Made by a program: the position numbers and the translations under genes | NCBI GenBank assembly: GCA_015064415.1 | Contig: SVSG01000004.1 | Location: 1-64,000 of the forward strand | Reading direction: 5' to 3' | Length of the DNA: 64,000 nt | Source of the DNA: Oscillospiraceae bacterium | GTDB lineage: Bacteria; Bacillota; Clostridia; Oscillospirales; CAG-272 | Part shown: piece by piece, positions 32,161 to 41,141 of the stretch | How the letters are laid out: each line of letters starts with the position of its first letter | Position numbering within the stretch: position 1 is the stretch's first letter | The notes under the pieces: generated by a model | What the model was told of the DNA's origin: nothing | Database searches by the model: none | Seen by the model: the letters and a program-made list of their open reading frames with translations, nothing else

Positions 32161-33301
32161 AGTAAAGGGCGTCAAGCACGTCCGCCAAGTGCGTGCCCGT
32201 GTAGCCGTGCTCGCAAAGGTACTTGGCGGGCTCCAGCACGCGTGCCTCGAAATCGGGGCGGTGGTTCTTGTAATCCTCATAAAAATACTGCTCGTGGATC
32301 ATAATGGAAACAAAGCCGCCGCAGTACGGGTCGGCCACAACTGCCTTGACGTCCTCCATCACCTCTTCCAGGGTGCCGATGTTGGTCACGCGGTCGATGC
32401 GGGAAAAGTGCATTCCCATTTGCGTGTCGGTCCAGAAATCGCGGTGGGTGACGTGCCCCACAAGCGAGGCGGGCGCGTAATAGGAGACGGACGGATTTCC
32501 GTGCTTGGTGAGGGTGAAATATCCCGCCAGCACGCGGTGGCCAAGATCGCGCAGTGCCGCGGTGCATTCCGCATTGGCAGAGCCCCAGTGCACGGTGGTG
32601 GCGGCCACCGAGAAGGTCGCCTCGCCCGCAAAGCGCAGTACCTCGCGGCGCACGTTGTGATAATCGGCGGTGATCTGCTCGGCCGTGGCGTTTACGTAGG
32701 GGTTATCGGGGTACTCGGCGTTCGCGTGGAAGGAGAGCTTCAGCCAGTCGGCGTTTGCCTCCCACTCGGCCTTGAATTTGTCGGTCACCATCGAAAGATC
32801 AAAGTCGGGGCGCTCCAACGAGAAGCGCTTGGCGGCCTCGCGGTCGAAGGCGTAAAACAGGTTCAGATGCACCTTGGCGCCGTAAAGATCGTGTGCCTTT
32901 TTGTATACGGCAAGGTAGGGATTGTCAAAAATAGAGGTATACGTATCCTTGTTTTTCGTGATATCGTAAAGGAAAAGGATGTTGTCATCCGAGGAGATGC
33001 GGTATTTGCCCGTCACACGGGTGGAGAAATACACAAGGGCGGTGGCCTCGGTGCCGTCGGTTTTGTTTTTGACGCTCAGCGTGTTTTTGCCTTCCTTCAC
33101 GCACACCGTCGCGCAGTAAAGGCCGTTTTCCTCCGTCGCGGGAACGCCGTTGACGGTTACTTTGCAGTTGGGGGCGGATCTCACCGTCGCGGTGAAATAG
33201 AGGGTGTCACCCTTTACGTTGCCGTCGCGCTCGTTGAGGTGGTCGCCGTCAATGGGAAACAAAAAGTGCGTGGGGGCATTTGTGTTCAGATAATCTCTCA
33301 T
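32159..33301 (-). CDS. Ig-like plus deacetylase-fold-like protein
   Basis: The 380-residue protein has no signal peptide. The first about 95 residues contain LYFTATVRSAPNCKVTVNGVPATEENGLYCATVCVKEGKNTLSV, an Ig-like/cadherin-like beta domain of the kind found next to carbohydrate enzymes. The remainder resembles a polysaccharide-deacetylase-type barrel (NLFYAFDRE, WLKLSFHANAEYPDNPYV with a possible metal His, ending HEQYFYEDYKNHRPDFE). The catalytic assignment is tentative. RBS AAGGAG. It lies beside two SGNH hydrolase genes on the same strand, which suggests carbohydrate ester metabolism. Confidence 0.55.
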   Translation of the reverse strand: MRDYLNTNAPTHFLFPIDGDHLNERDGNVKGDTLYFTATVRSAPNCKVTVNGVPATEENGLYCATVCVKEGKNTLSVKNKTDGTEATALVYFSTRVTGKYRISSDDNILFLYDITKNKDTYTSIFDNPYLAVYKKAHDLYGAKVHLNLFYAFDREAAKRFSLERPDFDLSMVTDKFKAEWEANADWLKLSFHANAEYPDNPYVNATAEQITADYHNVRREVLRFAGEATFSVAATTVHWGSANAECTAALRDLGHRVLAGYFTLTKHGNPSVSYYAPASLVGHVTHRDFWTDTQMGMHFSRIDRVTNIGTLEEVMEDVKAVVADPYCGGFVSIMIHEQYFYEDYKNHRPDFEARVLEPAKYLCEHGYTGTHLADVLDALY

Positions 33302-33396
33302 AGCAATACTCCTTTTTCCTCGGTGTCTTTATCATATCACATTTTGCGAAAAAACACCATAGAATATCGACTGCGTTTTTTATAAAATCGGAAAGA

Positions 33397-34299
33397 TCAA
33401 AGTGATTTCAGCCACTCATCAATGATGGCGGCGGTGAGATCGTATCCCGCGTTGGTCAGATGCTGACCGTCTCTGTACATAGAGACCTTCTGGTTTTCCT
33501 CGTCGGATTTATTCGGGTCGTACATATCGAGGCGCGTGGGGTCAAGCTCGCAGTCATCCCAGAGATTGAGGTAGGGGATATCCCACTTTTCGCAGATCTG
33601 CATAGCTGCTTCGAAATAGGCATAGCGATTGTTCGAGGTGGTGAGGTTGGTTCCCATCTTCTGCGCCACGATATAGCAGATCTTCTTGCCGGGCCAAAGC
33701 CGTTCCGCACGGTAGAAGATGCTTTCCAGTGCGCCGCAGAAGGTCTCGGGGTCATAGTTGCCGCTGAAATCGTCGGGGTCGAAGCTACCGAAGCGGGGGG
33801 GATACCACCCCTCGTTGATGCGGCCCAGCAGGTCGGCATCGTTGGTGCCGCCCTCGATGATGATATAATCCGCATCGGGGTATTCCTCATGCATTTTTTC
33901 CAGCGTGGCGCACACGGAGTGGCGATCCTTTCCGCTTTGATAGGGGGGCGCGTTCTCCACAATGGTGCCGCCGCCGACGCCGTAGTTCTTCCATGCCTTC
34001 AGATCGTTTTTGGCGGCGATGCGGTCAGCCCACGTGCCCGTGATCGTTGCACCCTGACAAATGGAATCTCCGTTCCAGATCACGGTCTTTCCCTTCAACT
34101 TGTCTTCCGCGCTCACCGTGGCATCCTCGTCCTCGGGGGGTGTGGTGGTGCCTTGGTCGGGATTGCCGCCGTCATCGGTCGCAGGGGGCGTGTTCGGCGT
34201 TTTCCCGGCGTCGGGGTCCGCGTCACATGCGGAAAGGGAAATGCAGGAAAAAAGCATAACGATGCACAAAAATGCAGACAAAAGCTTTGTTTTCTTCAT
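33397..34299 (-). CDS. SGNH/GDSL hydrolase lipoprotein
   Basis: The 300-residue protein has a lipoprotein signal (LFSCISLSAC) followed by a linker rich in Pro, Thr and Asp. The hydrolase domain shows IWNGDSICQG (GDS with the nucleophilic Ser), NYGVGGGTI (Gly block), EGGTNDADL (Asn block) and DGQHLTNAGYD (Asp/His block). It would cleave ester bonds outside the cell, possibly acetyl groups of polysaccharides. Its catalytic domain is closely similar to the next gene, which lacks the signal; the two look like a duplication. Confidence 0.85.
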   Translation of the reverse strand: MKKTKLLSAFLCIVMLFSCISLSACDADPDAGKTPNTPPATDDGGNPDQGTTTPPEDEDATVSAEDKLKGKTVIWNGDSICQGATITGTWADRIAAKNDLKAWKNYGVGGGTIVENAPPYQSGKDRHSVCATLEKMHEEYPDADYIIIEGGTNDADLLGRINEGWYPPRFGSFDPDDFSGNYDPETFCGALESIFYRAERLWPGKKICYIVAQKMGTNLTTSNNRYAYFEAAMQICEKWDIPYLNLWDDCELDPTRLDMYDPNKSDEENQKVSMYRDGQHLTNAGYDLTAAIIDEWLKSL

Positions 34300-34340
34300 A
34301 TCAAAATTCCTCCTTGAAGGCGAAGCTGTTTTGTGCTTTT

Positions 34341-34369
34341 ATTGTAGCACACGGTTCTTTGTTTGTCAA
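34341..34369 (-). promoter_or_regulatory. Promoter for the SGNH lipoprotein
   Basis: Minus strand: TTGACA (34369-34364), 17 bases, TACAAT (34346-34341). Confidence 0.8.
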
Positions 34370-34444
34370 GCAATCCCATCAAAAGGGTGGTATCCTTTTA
34401 GGATAGCGATTGGGGTCGCTTGTCCGTCCTTTTGTGTTGTTGTA

Positions 34445-35164
34445 TCAAAGTGTTTTGAGCCAGCTGTCGATGATGTCGGCGGTGAGATCGTATCCCGCGG
34501 CGGTCAGATGCTGGCCGTCCTTATACATTGAGATCTGCTCGTTTTCCTCAATGGATCTCGTGGGGTCATACATGAAGGGCAGGCGGGGGTTGAGATAGCA
34601 CCCATCCCACAGATTCAGATAGGGGATGCCCCACTTGCGGCAGATCTGCATCGCCGCCTCAAAATAGGCGTAGCGATTCTTCACCGTGGGGAGGTTGAGC
34701 CCCATTTTCTGTGCCACGATAAAGCAGATCTTTTTCCCGCGCCAGAGCTTTGTCGCGCGGTAAAAGGTGCTTTCCAGCGCGCCGCAGAAGGTGTCGCGGT
34801 CATACTCACCCGCGTAATCGTCGGGGTCGATCTTGCCAAAGCGCGGGGCAATTGCGTCCCCCTCGATGCGCCCCAGCAGGTCGGCATCGTTGGTGCCGCC
34901 CTCTAAAATGATATAGTCCGCGTCGGGGTATTCCTCATGCATTTTTTCAAGGGAGCCGCTGACGGAGTGGCGCGCCTTGCCGCTTTGATGGCGGGGGGCG
35001 TTTTCCACGATGGTGCCGCCCCCGATGCCGTAATTTTTCCATGCCTTCAGTTCGTTTTTGGCGGCGATGCGGTCAGCCCACGAGCCCCAGCGCGACGAGC
35101 CCTGACAGATGGAATCTCCGTTCCAGATCACGGTCTTTCCGTGTAATTTGTTTTGTTCGTACAT
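34445..35164 (-). CDS. SGNH/GDSL hydrolase, cytoplasmic paralogue
   Basis: The 239-residue protein is a close paralogue of the neighbouring lipoprotein: IWNGDSICQGSS, NYGIGGGTI, EGGTNDADLLGRI and DGQHLTAAGYDLT line up block for block. It starts directly at the hydrolase domain (MYEQNKLHGKTVIWNGDS) with no signal peptide, so it should act in the cytoplasm. RBS AGGAGGCACACT. It lies 11 bases after the MBL hydrolase gene and is probably co-transcribed with it. Confidence 0.85.
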   Translation of the reverse strand: MYEQNKLHGKTVIWNGDSICQGSSRWGSWADRIAAKNELKAWKNYGIGGGTIVENAPRHQSGKARHSVSGSLEKMHEEYPDADYIILEGGTNDADLLGRIEGDAIAPRFGKIDPDDYAGEYDRDTFCGALESTFYRATKLWRGKKICFIVAQKMGLNLPTVKNRYAYFEAAMQICRKWGIPYLNLWDGCYLNPRLPFMYDPTRSIEENEQISMYKDGQHLTAAGYDLTADIIDSWLKTL

Positions 35165-35175
35165 AGTGTGCCTCC

Positions 35176-35910
35176 TTATATTTCTACGGTCATGCCGTCA
35201 TGGGCGACCGCGGCGGGGAAGGGCAGTTTTGCAAGGGCGCTTTCGATGACGGGAAGGGGATTGCGATGCTCTGCCACGTGGTGCAGCAGCATCCTTGCGG
35301 TGTTGCTTTTGGCAAGTGTTTCGGCTACGTAGGGCTCGGCGTAGATCTGATGCGCCGCCTCCATGACAATCAGGTCAAGCGGTTCCTTGCCCGTGGCTGC
35401 GGCAGGGTAGTCGGAAAGGTCTTTTTTGAGATCCCCCGTGAAAAGGATACGCTTGCCCTCGGCCTCAAGCAAGAGGGCGTGCGAGTTCTGATAATGCATA
35501 GTGGGGATGACGCTTACCCTGAGGCGCTCGTCCTCAAAAATCACCCCGTTTCCGTACTTTTCAAAGGAAAGTCGACCCGTGATCTCGCGCGTGCCCCGCC
35601 AGAATTCAAACATGGCAAGGTAGGGGTCAAGGTCGGGAACAAGCACGGGGAAGCCCACGTCGAAAAAGCGCAGCTTGCTGTTGAGCGCGGCGGTCAGCAC
35701 GGGGAGCCCCGCGATGTGATCGATGTGCGAGTGCGTGATGAAAACGCCCTTAATGTCACAAAAGCGCAGATCGTTGCGCTCAAACAGGTCGAACACGGGC
35801 GCGCCCGCGTCAATGAGGTAATGCTTGCCCTCCAGCGTCAGAAGGGTGCAGGTGTGGTATCTGTTTTTTTCCGGCTTGCCGTGGCTGGTGCCCAGAAACG
35901 TGATCTTCAT
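35176..35910 (-). CDS. MBL-fold metallohydrolase (RNase Z-like)
   Basis: The 244-residue protein starts MKITFLGTSHGKPEKNRYHTC and contains THSHIDHIAGLP (HxHxDH zinc motif), PTMHYQNSHALLLE, FTGDLKKDLS and LLHHVAEH, placing it in the beta-lactamase-fold family near RNase Z and phosphonate-type hydrolases. The substrate is not known. It begins 12 bases after the RsmF-like gene and is followed by the SGNH gene, so three genes form an operon. Confidence 0.82.
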   Translation of the reverse strand: MKITFLGTSHGKPEKNRYHTCTLLTLEGKHYLIDAGAPVFDLFERNDLRFCDIKGVFITHSHIDHIAGLPVLTAALNSKLRFFDVGFPVLVPDLDPYLAMFEFWRGTREITGRLSFEKYGNGVIFEDERLRVSVIPTMHYQNSHALLLEAEGKRILFTGDLKKDLSDYPAAATGKEPLDLIVMEAAHQIYAEPYVAETLAKSNTARMLLHHVAEHRNPLPVIESALAKLPFPAAVAHDGMTVEI

Positions 35911-35921
35911 GGTGCTCCTCC

Positions 35922-37286
35922 TTATCCTTTGTTGCGCAGACCCTTGGGGTAATGGTTTTTCAGCCGTCCCCCCACGGCCTTGCCACCGCCAAGCGCCGCG
36001 CCCTCGTAAAGCACAGCCGCAAAGCCGCTCGCGCCGTCAAGCTCGGGGGCGTCGATCTCCTCGCCGCGCAGGTATTGCAAAACGCGCGGATCGTCGGCAA
36101 AAAGGGGTAACGTATGCTTGAAAACCGTACCGTAGGCGGAAAAAAGCTGATGATGCGGGACGATGCGCCCCTTTTGCAGCGTGCCCACGCAAACGCCGGG
36201 GGCGAACACGCCGCGCGGCGGGATCGGCACGTCGGGCGCGAGATAGATCTCGTCGCGCAGCTGCAAAAGTCGCTTTTCGGGCAGGTCGCGGAGCGTGTCA
36301 CGCAGAAAATCCCGTACGACGGCCTCGGTCTTCTTGTCAAGCGGCTTCCATGCATCCGCACGCGCAGGCGTGGCGGGCGCGTCGGCGGATCTTTGCAGCA
36401 GAGCCACGAACTGCCCCTCACCGGGCGAGAGGTGCGGATAGAAGCGGCGGCAGGGGGGCATATCGTGGGAAAGACCTTCAAAACTCACCCCGTTTGCCGT
36501 GATATTGATGATTTCGGGGGTGACGGGCAGCAGGGAAAAGTCGGGGTGCTCGCAAAGGAAACGGTCGATCTGGAGTTCGTTTTCTTCGGGGGCGAAGGTG
36601 CAGGTGGAGTACAAAAGTCGCCCACCGGGCTTGACGCAGGCGGCGGCGTTTTGCAGGATCTCATGGCCGCGCGTGGCGCAAAGACGGATATTTTCCTCCG
36701 ACCATTCCTCAGCGGCGACCTCGTATTTGCGCAGCATCCCTTCGCCGGAGCAGGGAACGTCTGCGACCACAAGGTCAAAATAGGTGCCGTAAAAGTCGGC
36801 AAGCGCGTCGGTGGAAAGGTTGGTGATCACCGCGTCGCGACAGCCAAGGCGTTCGATATTGCCCTGCAAAATGCGGCAACGCGCAGGCACGTATTCGTTG
36901 GAAACAAGCACGCCGCGGGGGGCGATCGCCGCCGCCAGCTGGGTGGATTTTCCACCGGGCGCGGCGCAAAGATCCAATACCGTTATGCCACTTTTCGGTG
37001 CGGCGGCGCACACCGTGCTGATTGCGCCGGGGTCCTGCATGTAGAACATTCCCGCGTGGTGCGCGGGGAGCGCGCCCACCTTGTCGGCGGGGGCGTAGTA
37101 CGCATTTTCGCAAAAGGGCAACAAAGAGACGGAGAAGGGCAGGAGCGCCGACAGCGTCGCGGCGTCCGTCTTGAGGGTGTTCACGCGCAACGCGCGTACG
37201 GCGGGCGCGTCAAGAGCGGCCGAAAACGCTTCAAAATCAAGCTCCGGCATTTTGCGCATCCGCGCCAAAAAGCCCTCGGGAATCAT
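35922..37286 (-). CDS. RsmF-like 16S rRNA m5C methyltransferase (NOL1/NOP2/Sun)
   Basis: I choose ATG 37286 (MIPEGFLARM) after GGAGGTGCTTGC, giving 454 residues. LDLCAAPGGKSTQLAAAI is the SAM-binding motif I; VVADVPCSGEGMLRK carries the first catalytic Cys (PCSGEGM) and LLYSTCTFAPEENE the second (STCT). The C-terminal part matches the RsmF extension. The enzyme methylates cytosines in 16S rRNA. A consensus promoter lies 34 bases upstream, divergent from the tRNA promoter. Confidence 0.9.
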   Translation of the reverse strand: MIPEGFLARMRKMPELDFEAFSAALDAPAVRALRVNTLKTDAATLSALLPFSVSLLPFCENAYYAPADKVGALPAHHAGMFYMQDPGAISTVCAAAPKSGITVLDLCAAPGGKSTQLAAAIAPRGVLVSNEYVPARCRILQGNIERLGCRDAVITNLSTDALADFYGTYFDLVVADVPCSGEGMLRKYEVAAEEWSEENIRLCATRGHEILQNAAACVKPGGRLLYSTCTFAPEENELQIDRFLCEHPDFSLLPVTPEIINITANGVSFEGLSHDMPPCRRFYPHLSPGEGQFVALLQRSADAPATPARADAWKPLDKKTEAVVRDFLRDTLRDLPEKRLLQLRDEIYLAPDVPIPPRGVFAPGVCVGTLQKGRIVPHHQLFSAYGTVFKHTLPLFADDPRVLQYLRGEEIDAPELDGASGFAAVLYEGAALGGGKAVGGRLKNHYPKGLRNKG

Positions 37287-37319
37287 GCAAGCACCTCCTT
37301 TTTTGTTCCTTATATTCAA

Positions 37320-37410
37320 AGTATAACAACGCGGTCGCTTTTTGTCAATAACTTTATCCATAACTTTTTCAAAAAAGGGGCTTGACAATAACGCGGTTTT
37401 GTGCTATAAT
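37320..37410. promoter_or_regulatory. Divergent promoters: RsmF-like gene (-) and tRNA genes (+)
   Basis: Minus: TTGACA (37348-37343), 17 bases, TATACT (37325-37320). Plus: TTGACA (37382-37387), 17 bases, TATAAT (37405-37410), about 38 bases before tRNA-Leu. Confidence 0.8.
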
Positions 37411-37447
37411 AGCAAGGCAAGTGAAGCGGGACGCCCCCGCCCGGTAC

Positions 37448-37536
37448 GCCGGAGTGGTGGAATTGGCAGACACCCGGGACTTAAAATCCCGTGGAGAGTG
37501 ATCTCCGTGACGGTTCGACCCCGTTCTCCGGCACCA
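37448..37536 (+). tRNA. tRNA-Leu (anticodon TAA)
   Basis: The acceptor GCCGGAG/CTCCGGC pairs fully. The anticodon stem GGGA../..TCCC holds loop CTTAAAA, giving TAA. A long variable arm (GTGGAGAGTGATCTCCGT) marks a class II tRNA. The T-loop is TTCGACC. CCA is encoded. Confidence 0.95.
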
Positions 37537-37544
37537 ATCCATAT

Positions 37545-37622
<78 letters not shown>

Positions 37623-37623
37623 A

Positions 37624-37660
37624 AAAAGAAAACACCCCCTCGTGGGGTGTTTTCTTTTTT
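37624..37660 (+). terminator. Terminator after tRNA-fMet
   Basis: AAAAAAGAAAACACCCC pairs with GGGGTGTTTTCTTTTTT. The hairpin is symmetric and could also act on the other strand. Confidence 0.85.
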
Positions 37661-38076
37661 GTTCGCAGAGGCGCGGCTTTCGCCGCGCGCTTTCGGGCTA
37701 TGAGACCGACGAGCGTAGCTCGTTGGGGGAGTGCGGTTGTGCGCTGCCGGTGGCAGATGAAGCACAATCGCACGAGTGGCAGCGGTCGCAGAGGTCAACC
37801 GAGCGCTGTCGAGGGCAGACCGATGCGGGCACCGCAACTGGGATATGTTCGCACGCGCTTTCCGTGTCAACATCCCACCTGTGCAACCAAACAAGGGCTA
37901 TAAAAAAGATATAGCCGCGAAAAGCCTTGATTTTTCAAGGTTTTTTGTTTTTCTGCCCTTTTCTCACATAGTCACGAGAAAAAGATATTGAACACTTACG
38001 GGATTTGAACTTCCCGAAATTGAATACTACCCCCTTGTGCATAGGAGATCCCTATGCACCTTTTTGTTGAAATTTC
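37661..38076. other. Gene-free junction between tRNA-fMet and the R-M cassette
   Basis: No supported gene. It contains CCCACCTGTGCAACCA at 37874-37889 (a variant of the tRNA-fMet 3' end CCCACCTCCGCAACCA, and identical to 41398-41413), and ACTTACGGGATTTGAAC near 37994-38010 (a T-arm-like sequence on the minus strand). Base composition falls sharply from GC-rich to AT-rich at about 37.9 kb. Confidence 0.75.
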
Positions 38077-38136
38077 TTGACAAAATATTCCTTATATGAT
38101 ATCATAGTATCAAGAAATCCTGATAGAATGATATCA
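38077..38136 (+). promoter_or_regulatory. R-M operon promoter with repeated operator-like boxes
   Basis: TTGACA (38077-38082), 17 bases, TATCAT (38100-38105). ATGATATCA occurs at 38096-38104 over the -10 and again at 38128-38136 after the start region. Two such boxes would suit binding of the RHH protein encoded just downstream. Confidence 0.65.
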
Positions 38137-38156
38137 CAAATAAAGGAGGCGGCATT

Positions 38157-38330
38157 GTGAAACAAGCGACTAAAAGTGACAGAACAAAACAAGTGCAATT
38201 TCGTATGCCAACCGTACTTCATAATCAACTAAGAAAAATATTGATTGATGATAATGTAAGTATGGCAGATTTATTCAACAAGGCGGCAGAAGAATATATC
38301 AAAAATAAAGAAAAGGAGAAAAGAAAATGA
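38157..38330 (+). CDS. Ribbon-helix-helix (CopG/Arc-like) regulator of the R-M operon
   Basis: The gene is too short for the ORF track. GTG 38157 follows AAAGGAGGCGGCATT. The 57-residue product KQVQFRMPTVLHNQLRKILID then NVSMADLFNKAAEEYIKNK has the strand-helix-helix pattern of RHH DNA-binding proteins. Its TGA overlaps the methylase ATG. It probably controls expression of the R-M genes, a role played by C proteins in other systems; the boxes in its promoter support autoregulation. This role is inferred from position. Confidence 0.75.
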   Translation: MKQATKSDRTKQVQFRMPTVLHNQLRKILIDDNVSMADLFNKAAEEYIKNKEKEKRK

Positions 38331-40144
38331 TTAGAGCTGATATGATTACAACTGTAGGAAGAACATATCTTACAAGCAACATAGAGAATGACGAGTATAG
38401 CTATCCCAAGGCTTTTACCGCGGCATCATTAACTTTTGTTCCTATTCGCAATAGTGCTGGTCGCGCATTTGAAAAGCTGGATATTCGTTTTGTTAAAGAC
38501 AATATTACTGTACTTATAGAAACCAAGCCTAACTTTACAAAATCCGATGAAGAACAGTTATCCGCATATGTAGAATACGAAAAAGCTCTTACTGGGAATA
38601 AAACGATAGCTATCCTAGCTAATACCGCAAATAATAACATAAAAGTTTGGAGAGGTGTCGTTTCTGAGGGCGACTATATGTCGAAGGAAACTGCGCTTCG
38701 TAGCATGGATGAATACGTTGATTTTTACACATCGAAAATTAACGATAAAGAAAAAGTAATGCAGAATACATATAAACTTAATGAGCTTCTACATCGCCAC
38801 AGTGTTCCCGAAAAACTTCGTAGCCAATTTGTTGGAACATGTCTGTTGGCACTTAAAAACGGACTTGAATATTCCACGCCGTCTTTAACAGCGGCACAAA
38901 TTCGAGCAAGAATAAAAGAGGTTTTGGAAGACCTTCTCAATTCGGATATAAACAAGGCAGAAAAGCTTGCTTTGTTGAATAGAAATGTTTTGGGAGATCA
39001 ATATATCCGCCAACTTACTATAGCGGCATTTAGAGAAATCCTTAAATTTATTGAAGATAATATTTTGCCTTTTATAAATGACAAAAGCACATCTGGGCAA
39101 GATCTGTTAAATTTATTCTTTGTTACCTTCAATAAGTATGTTGGCAAGGCTGATAAAAACCAAGCATTTACTCCCGACCACATTACCGATTTTATGTCAA
39201 AAATTACAGGCATTAACAAACACTCCGTTGTGCTTGATCCCTGTTGTGGTAGTGGTTCTTTCCTTGTTCGTGCTATGACTCAAGCACTTGATGATTGTGC
39301 TACTGCCGCTGAACAGGATAAAGTGAAAAAGAATCAAATATTTGGCATTGAGTTTGATGAAAATGTGTATGGTTTAGCTACAACCAATATGTTAATTCAT
39401 TCCGACGGAAATTCGAATATTCGTCAAGGAAGTTGCTTCGCTTTAGCAGATTGGATTAAAGAAGCAAAGCCTTCTATAATACTGATGAACCCACCGTACA
39501 ACGGTCAGCGTATACACTTGCCACAAACTTATGTATCGACTTGGGCCAGAGATAAGAAAGAAGATCCTTCAAAAGGGCTTTACTTTGTAAAATTTATTGC
39601 TGATACACTTAACTCTATAAATCATCAAGCAAAATTGGCGGTATTGTTGCCTGTTGCTTGTGCTATTGGAACAAGTGGTGAAATTTCAAGATTAAAAAAC
39701 GAAATTCTTGAGGAAAACACCCTTGATGCAGTGTTTACACTGCCTAGTGACGTGTTTCACCCAGGTGCAAGCGCTTCTGCATGTTGTATGGTGTTCAAAA
39801 TTGGTATTAAACATAGTGATGTTTCTAACCCCGATACTTTCTTTGGTTATTGTAGAGATGATGGATTTAAAAAGAAGAAGAATTTGGGACGTGTAGAGCA
39901 AATTGATCCTATTACCAATAAAAGCAGGTGGTCTGAAATAGAGAAAAGGTGGATTGATTTGTACCGAAATCGTCAAGCTAAGCCTGGAGAATCGGCAGTA
40001 CATAAAGTTAGCGGTGATGACGAATGGCTTTGTGAAGCTTATATGGAAACAGATTACACCAAACTAACAGAAGATGATTTTCAAAAAACAATAAACGATT
40101 ATCTTGCTTATCTCGTTCGGGAGGGGCGCACATATGAATCTTGA
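38327..40144 (+). CDS. BcgI-like nuclease-methyltransferase fusion (restriction-modification subunit)
   Basis: The 605-residue protein starts with a PD-(D/E)XK nuclease-like domain: LDIRF (Asp52) followed by VLIETKPN (Glu65, Lys67). The middle and C-terminus form an N6-adenine methylase: motif I DPCCGSGSF at about residue 303 and motif IV NPPY at about 387, with helices like HsdM. Nuclease plus methylase in one chain with a separate specificity subunit is the layout of type IIB enzymes such as BcgI (A subunit about 637 residues). Base composition is very AT-rich relative to the core. Confidence 0.82.
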   Translation: MIRADMITTVGRTYLTSNIENDEYSYPKAFTAASLTFVPIRNSAGRAFEKLDIRFVKDNITVLIETKPNFTKSDEEQLSAYVEYEKALTGNKTIAILANTANNNIKVWRGVVSEGDYMSKETALRSMDEYVDFYTSKINDKEKVMQNTYKLNELLHRHSVPEKLRSQFVGTCLLALKNGLEYSTPSLTAAQIRARIKEVLEDLLNSDINKAEKLALLNRNVLGDQYIRQLTIAAFREILKFIEDNILPFINDKSTSGQDLLNLFFVTFNKYVGKADKNQAFTPDHITDFMSKITGINKHSVVLDPCCGSGSFLVRAMTQALDDCATAAEQDKVKKNQIFGIEFDENVYGLATTNMLIHSDGNSNIRQGSCFALADWIKEAKPSIILMNPPYNGQRIHLPQTYVSTWARDKKEDPSKGLYFVKFIADTLNSINHQAKLAVLLPVACAIGTSGEISRLKNEILEENTLDAVFTLPSDVFHPGASASACCMVFKIGIKHSDVSNPDTFFGYCRDDGFKKKKNLGRVEQIDPITNKSRWSEIEKRWIDLYRNRQAKPGESAVHKVSGDDEWLCEAYMETDYTKLTEDDFQKTINDYLAYLVREGRTYES

Positions 40145-41141
40145 TGTAACCAAATGGGGACAATTCAAAATTGGTGATTTGTTTCCAATATTGCAAAACG
40201 GAAAAGCAAACCAAGGAATGTTAAGCGACGGTAATGATTGCTTTTATGTAGGAGCTAAAAAAGACGATAATGGTGTAATGTTACATTGCGCTTACGACGA
40301 AGAAATCATACAAAAAGGCAACTGTATCATTTTTATTTGCAATGGTCAAGGTTCTGTTGGATACGCTAACTATATGGACGTTGATTTTATAGGTACGACA
40401 GATATCGTTGCTGGGTACAATGAAAATCTCAATGAGTACAACGGACTATTTATTGCTACAATTCTTTGCCGAGAGCGCCCCAAATATTCCTTCGGAAGAA
40501 AATGGAAAACTCATTTAAGAGAAACAAAAATTAGATTGCCGCAAACGATTGACCAAAAACCGGACTGGGTCTTTATGGATGAATATATAAAGTCATTAAA
40601 GCGCAAGCCATTAACAACGTGTAATCGTAAAAGCGAAGTACTTTCATTAAATGTTGAAGAATGGGGAAACTTTCGCATTGGAGATTTGTTTAATATATAC
40701 AAAGGTAATTCTTTAACAACAGATGATAAAGATGCGTACGAAGGGGATATCCCCTGTGTAAACGGTACAGCCGAAAATAATGGAATTATGTGTTACCTAG
40801 ATAGAAGAATTACAGATAAAGGGTTTACATTTTTCAAGGCACCTTGTCTTACTCTCTCAAGGGTCGGTAATTCGGGAAAAACTTTTTTGCAATCAGCAGA
40901 TTTTTTCGTCGCCGATAATGCCTTTGCCTTACAATTAAAAGAAAGTAACAATAAATTTGTTTATTTATTTTTAAGTGCTATCTTAAATCAAGAAATTTTC
41001 AAATATTCATATGGTCGCACAGTTACAATTGAAAAATATTTGAATAAAAATATCCGATTACCTCAAAAAGCCGACGGCTCTCCGAATTATGAATATATGG
41101 AAAGTTATATAAAATCGTTATCGTACGGAGATAGAATTTAA
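40134..41141 (+). CDS. R-M specificity subunit with two half-repeats
   Basis: ATG 40134 follows GGGAGGGGCGCACAT and overlaps the methylase stop. The 335-residue protein has two target-recognition halves, each opening with the same block: VTKWGQFKIGDLF at about residue 4 and VEEWGNFRIGDLF at about 174. Each ends with RKxK/YGRT..IRLPQ-type text (KTHLRETKIRLPQT and EKYLNKNIRLPQK). Two half-sites imply a bipartite recognition sequence. The size is close to BcgI B (about 341). Confidence 0.85.
   Translation: MNLDVTKWGQFKIGDLFPILQNGKANQGMLSDGNDCFYVGAKKDDNGVMLHCAYDEEIIQKGNCIIFICNGQGSVGYANYMDVDFIGTTDIVAGYNENLNEYNGLFIATILCRERPKYSFGRKWKTHLRETKIRLPQTIDQKPDWVFMDEYIKSLKRKPLTTCNRKSEVLSLNVEEWGNFRIGDLFNIYKGNSLTTDDKDAYEGDIPCVNGTAENNGIMCYLDRRITDKGFTFFKAPCLTLSRVGNSGKTFLQSADFFVADNAFALQLKESNNKFVYLFLSAILNQEIFKYSYGRTVTIEKYLNKNIRLPQKADGSPNYEYMESYIKSLSYGDRI

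Noticed and set aside
38327-41141. Classical type I R-M system
   Set aside because: No HsdR helicase-nuclease gene is adjacent, and a nuclease-like ExK motif is already present at the methylase N-terminus.
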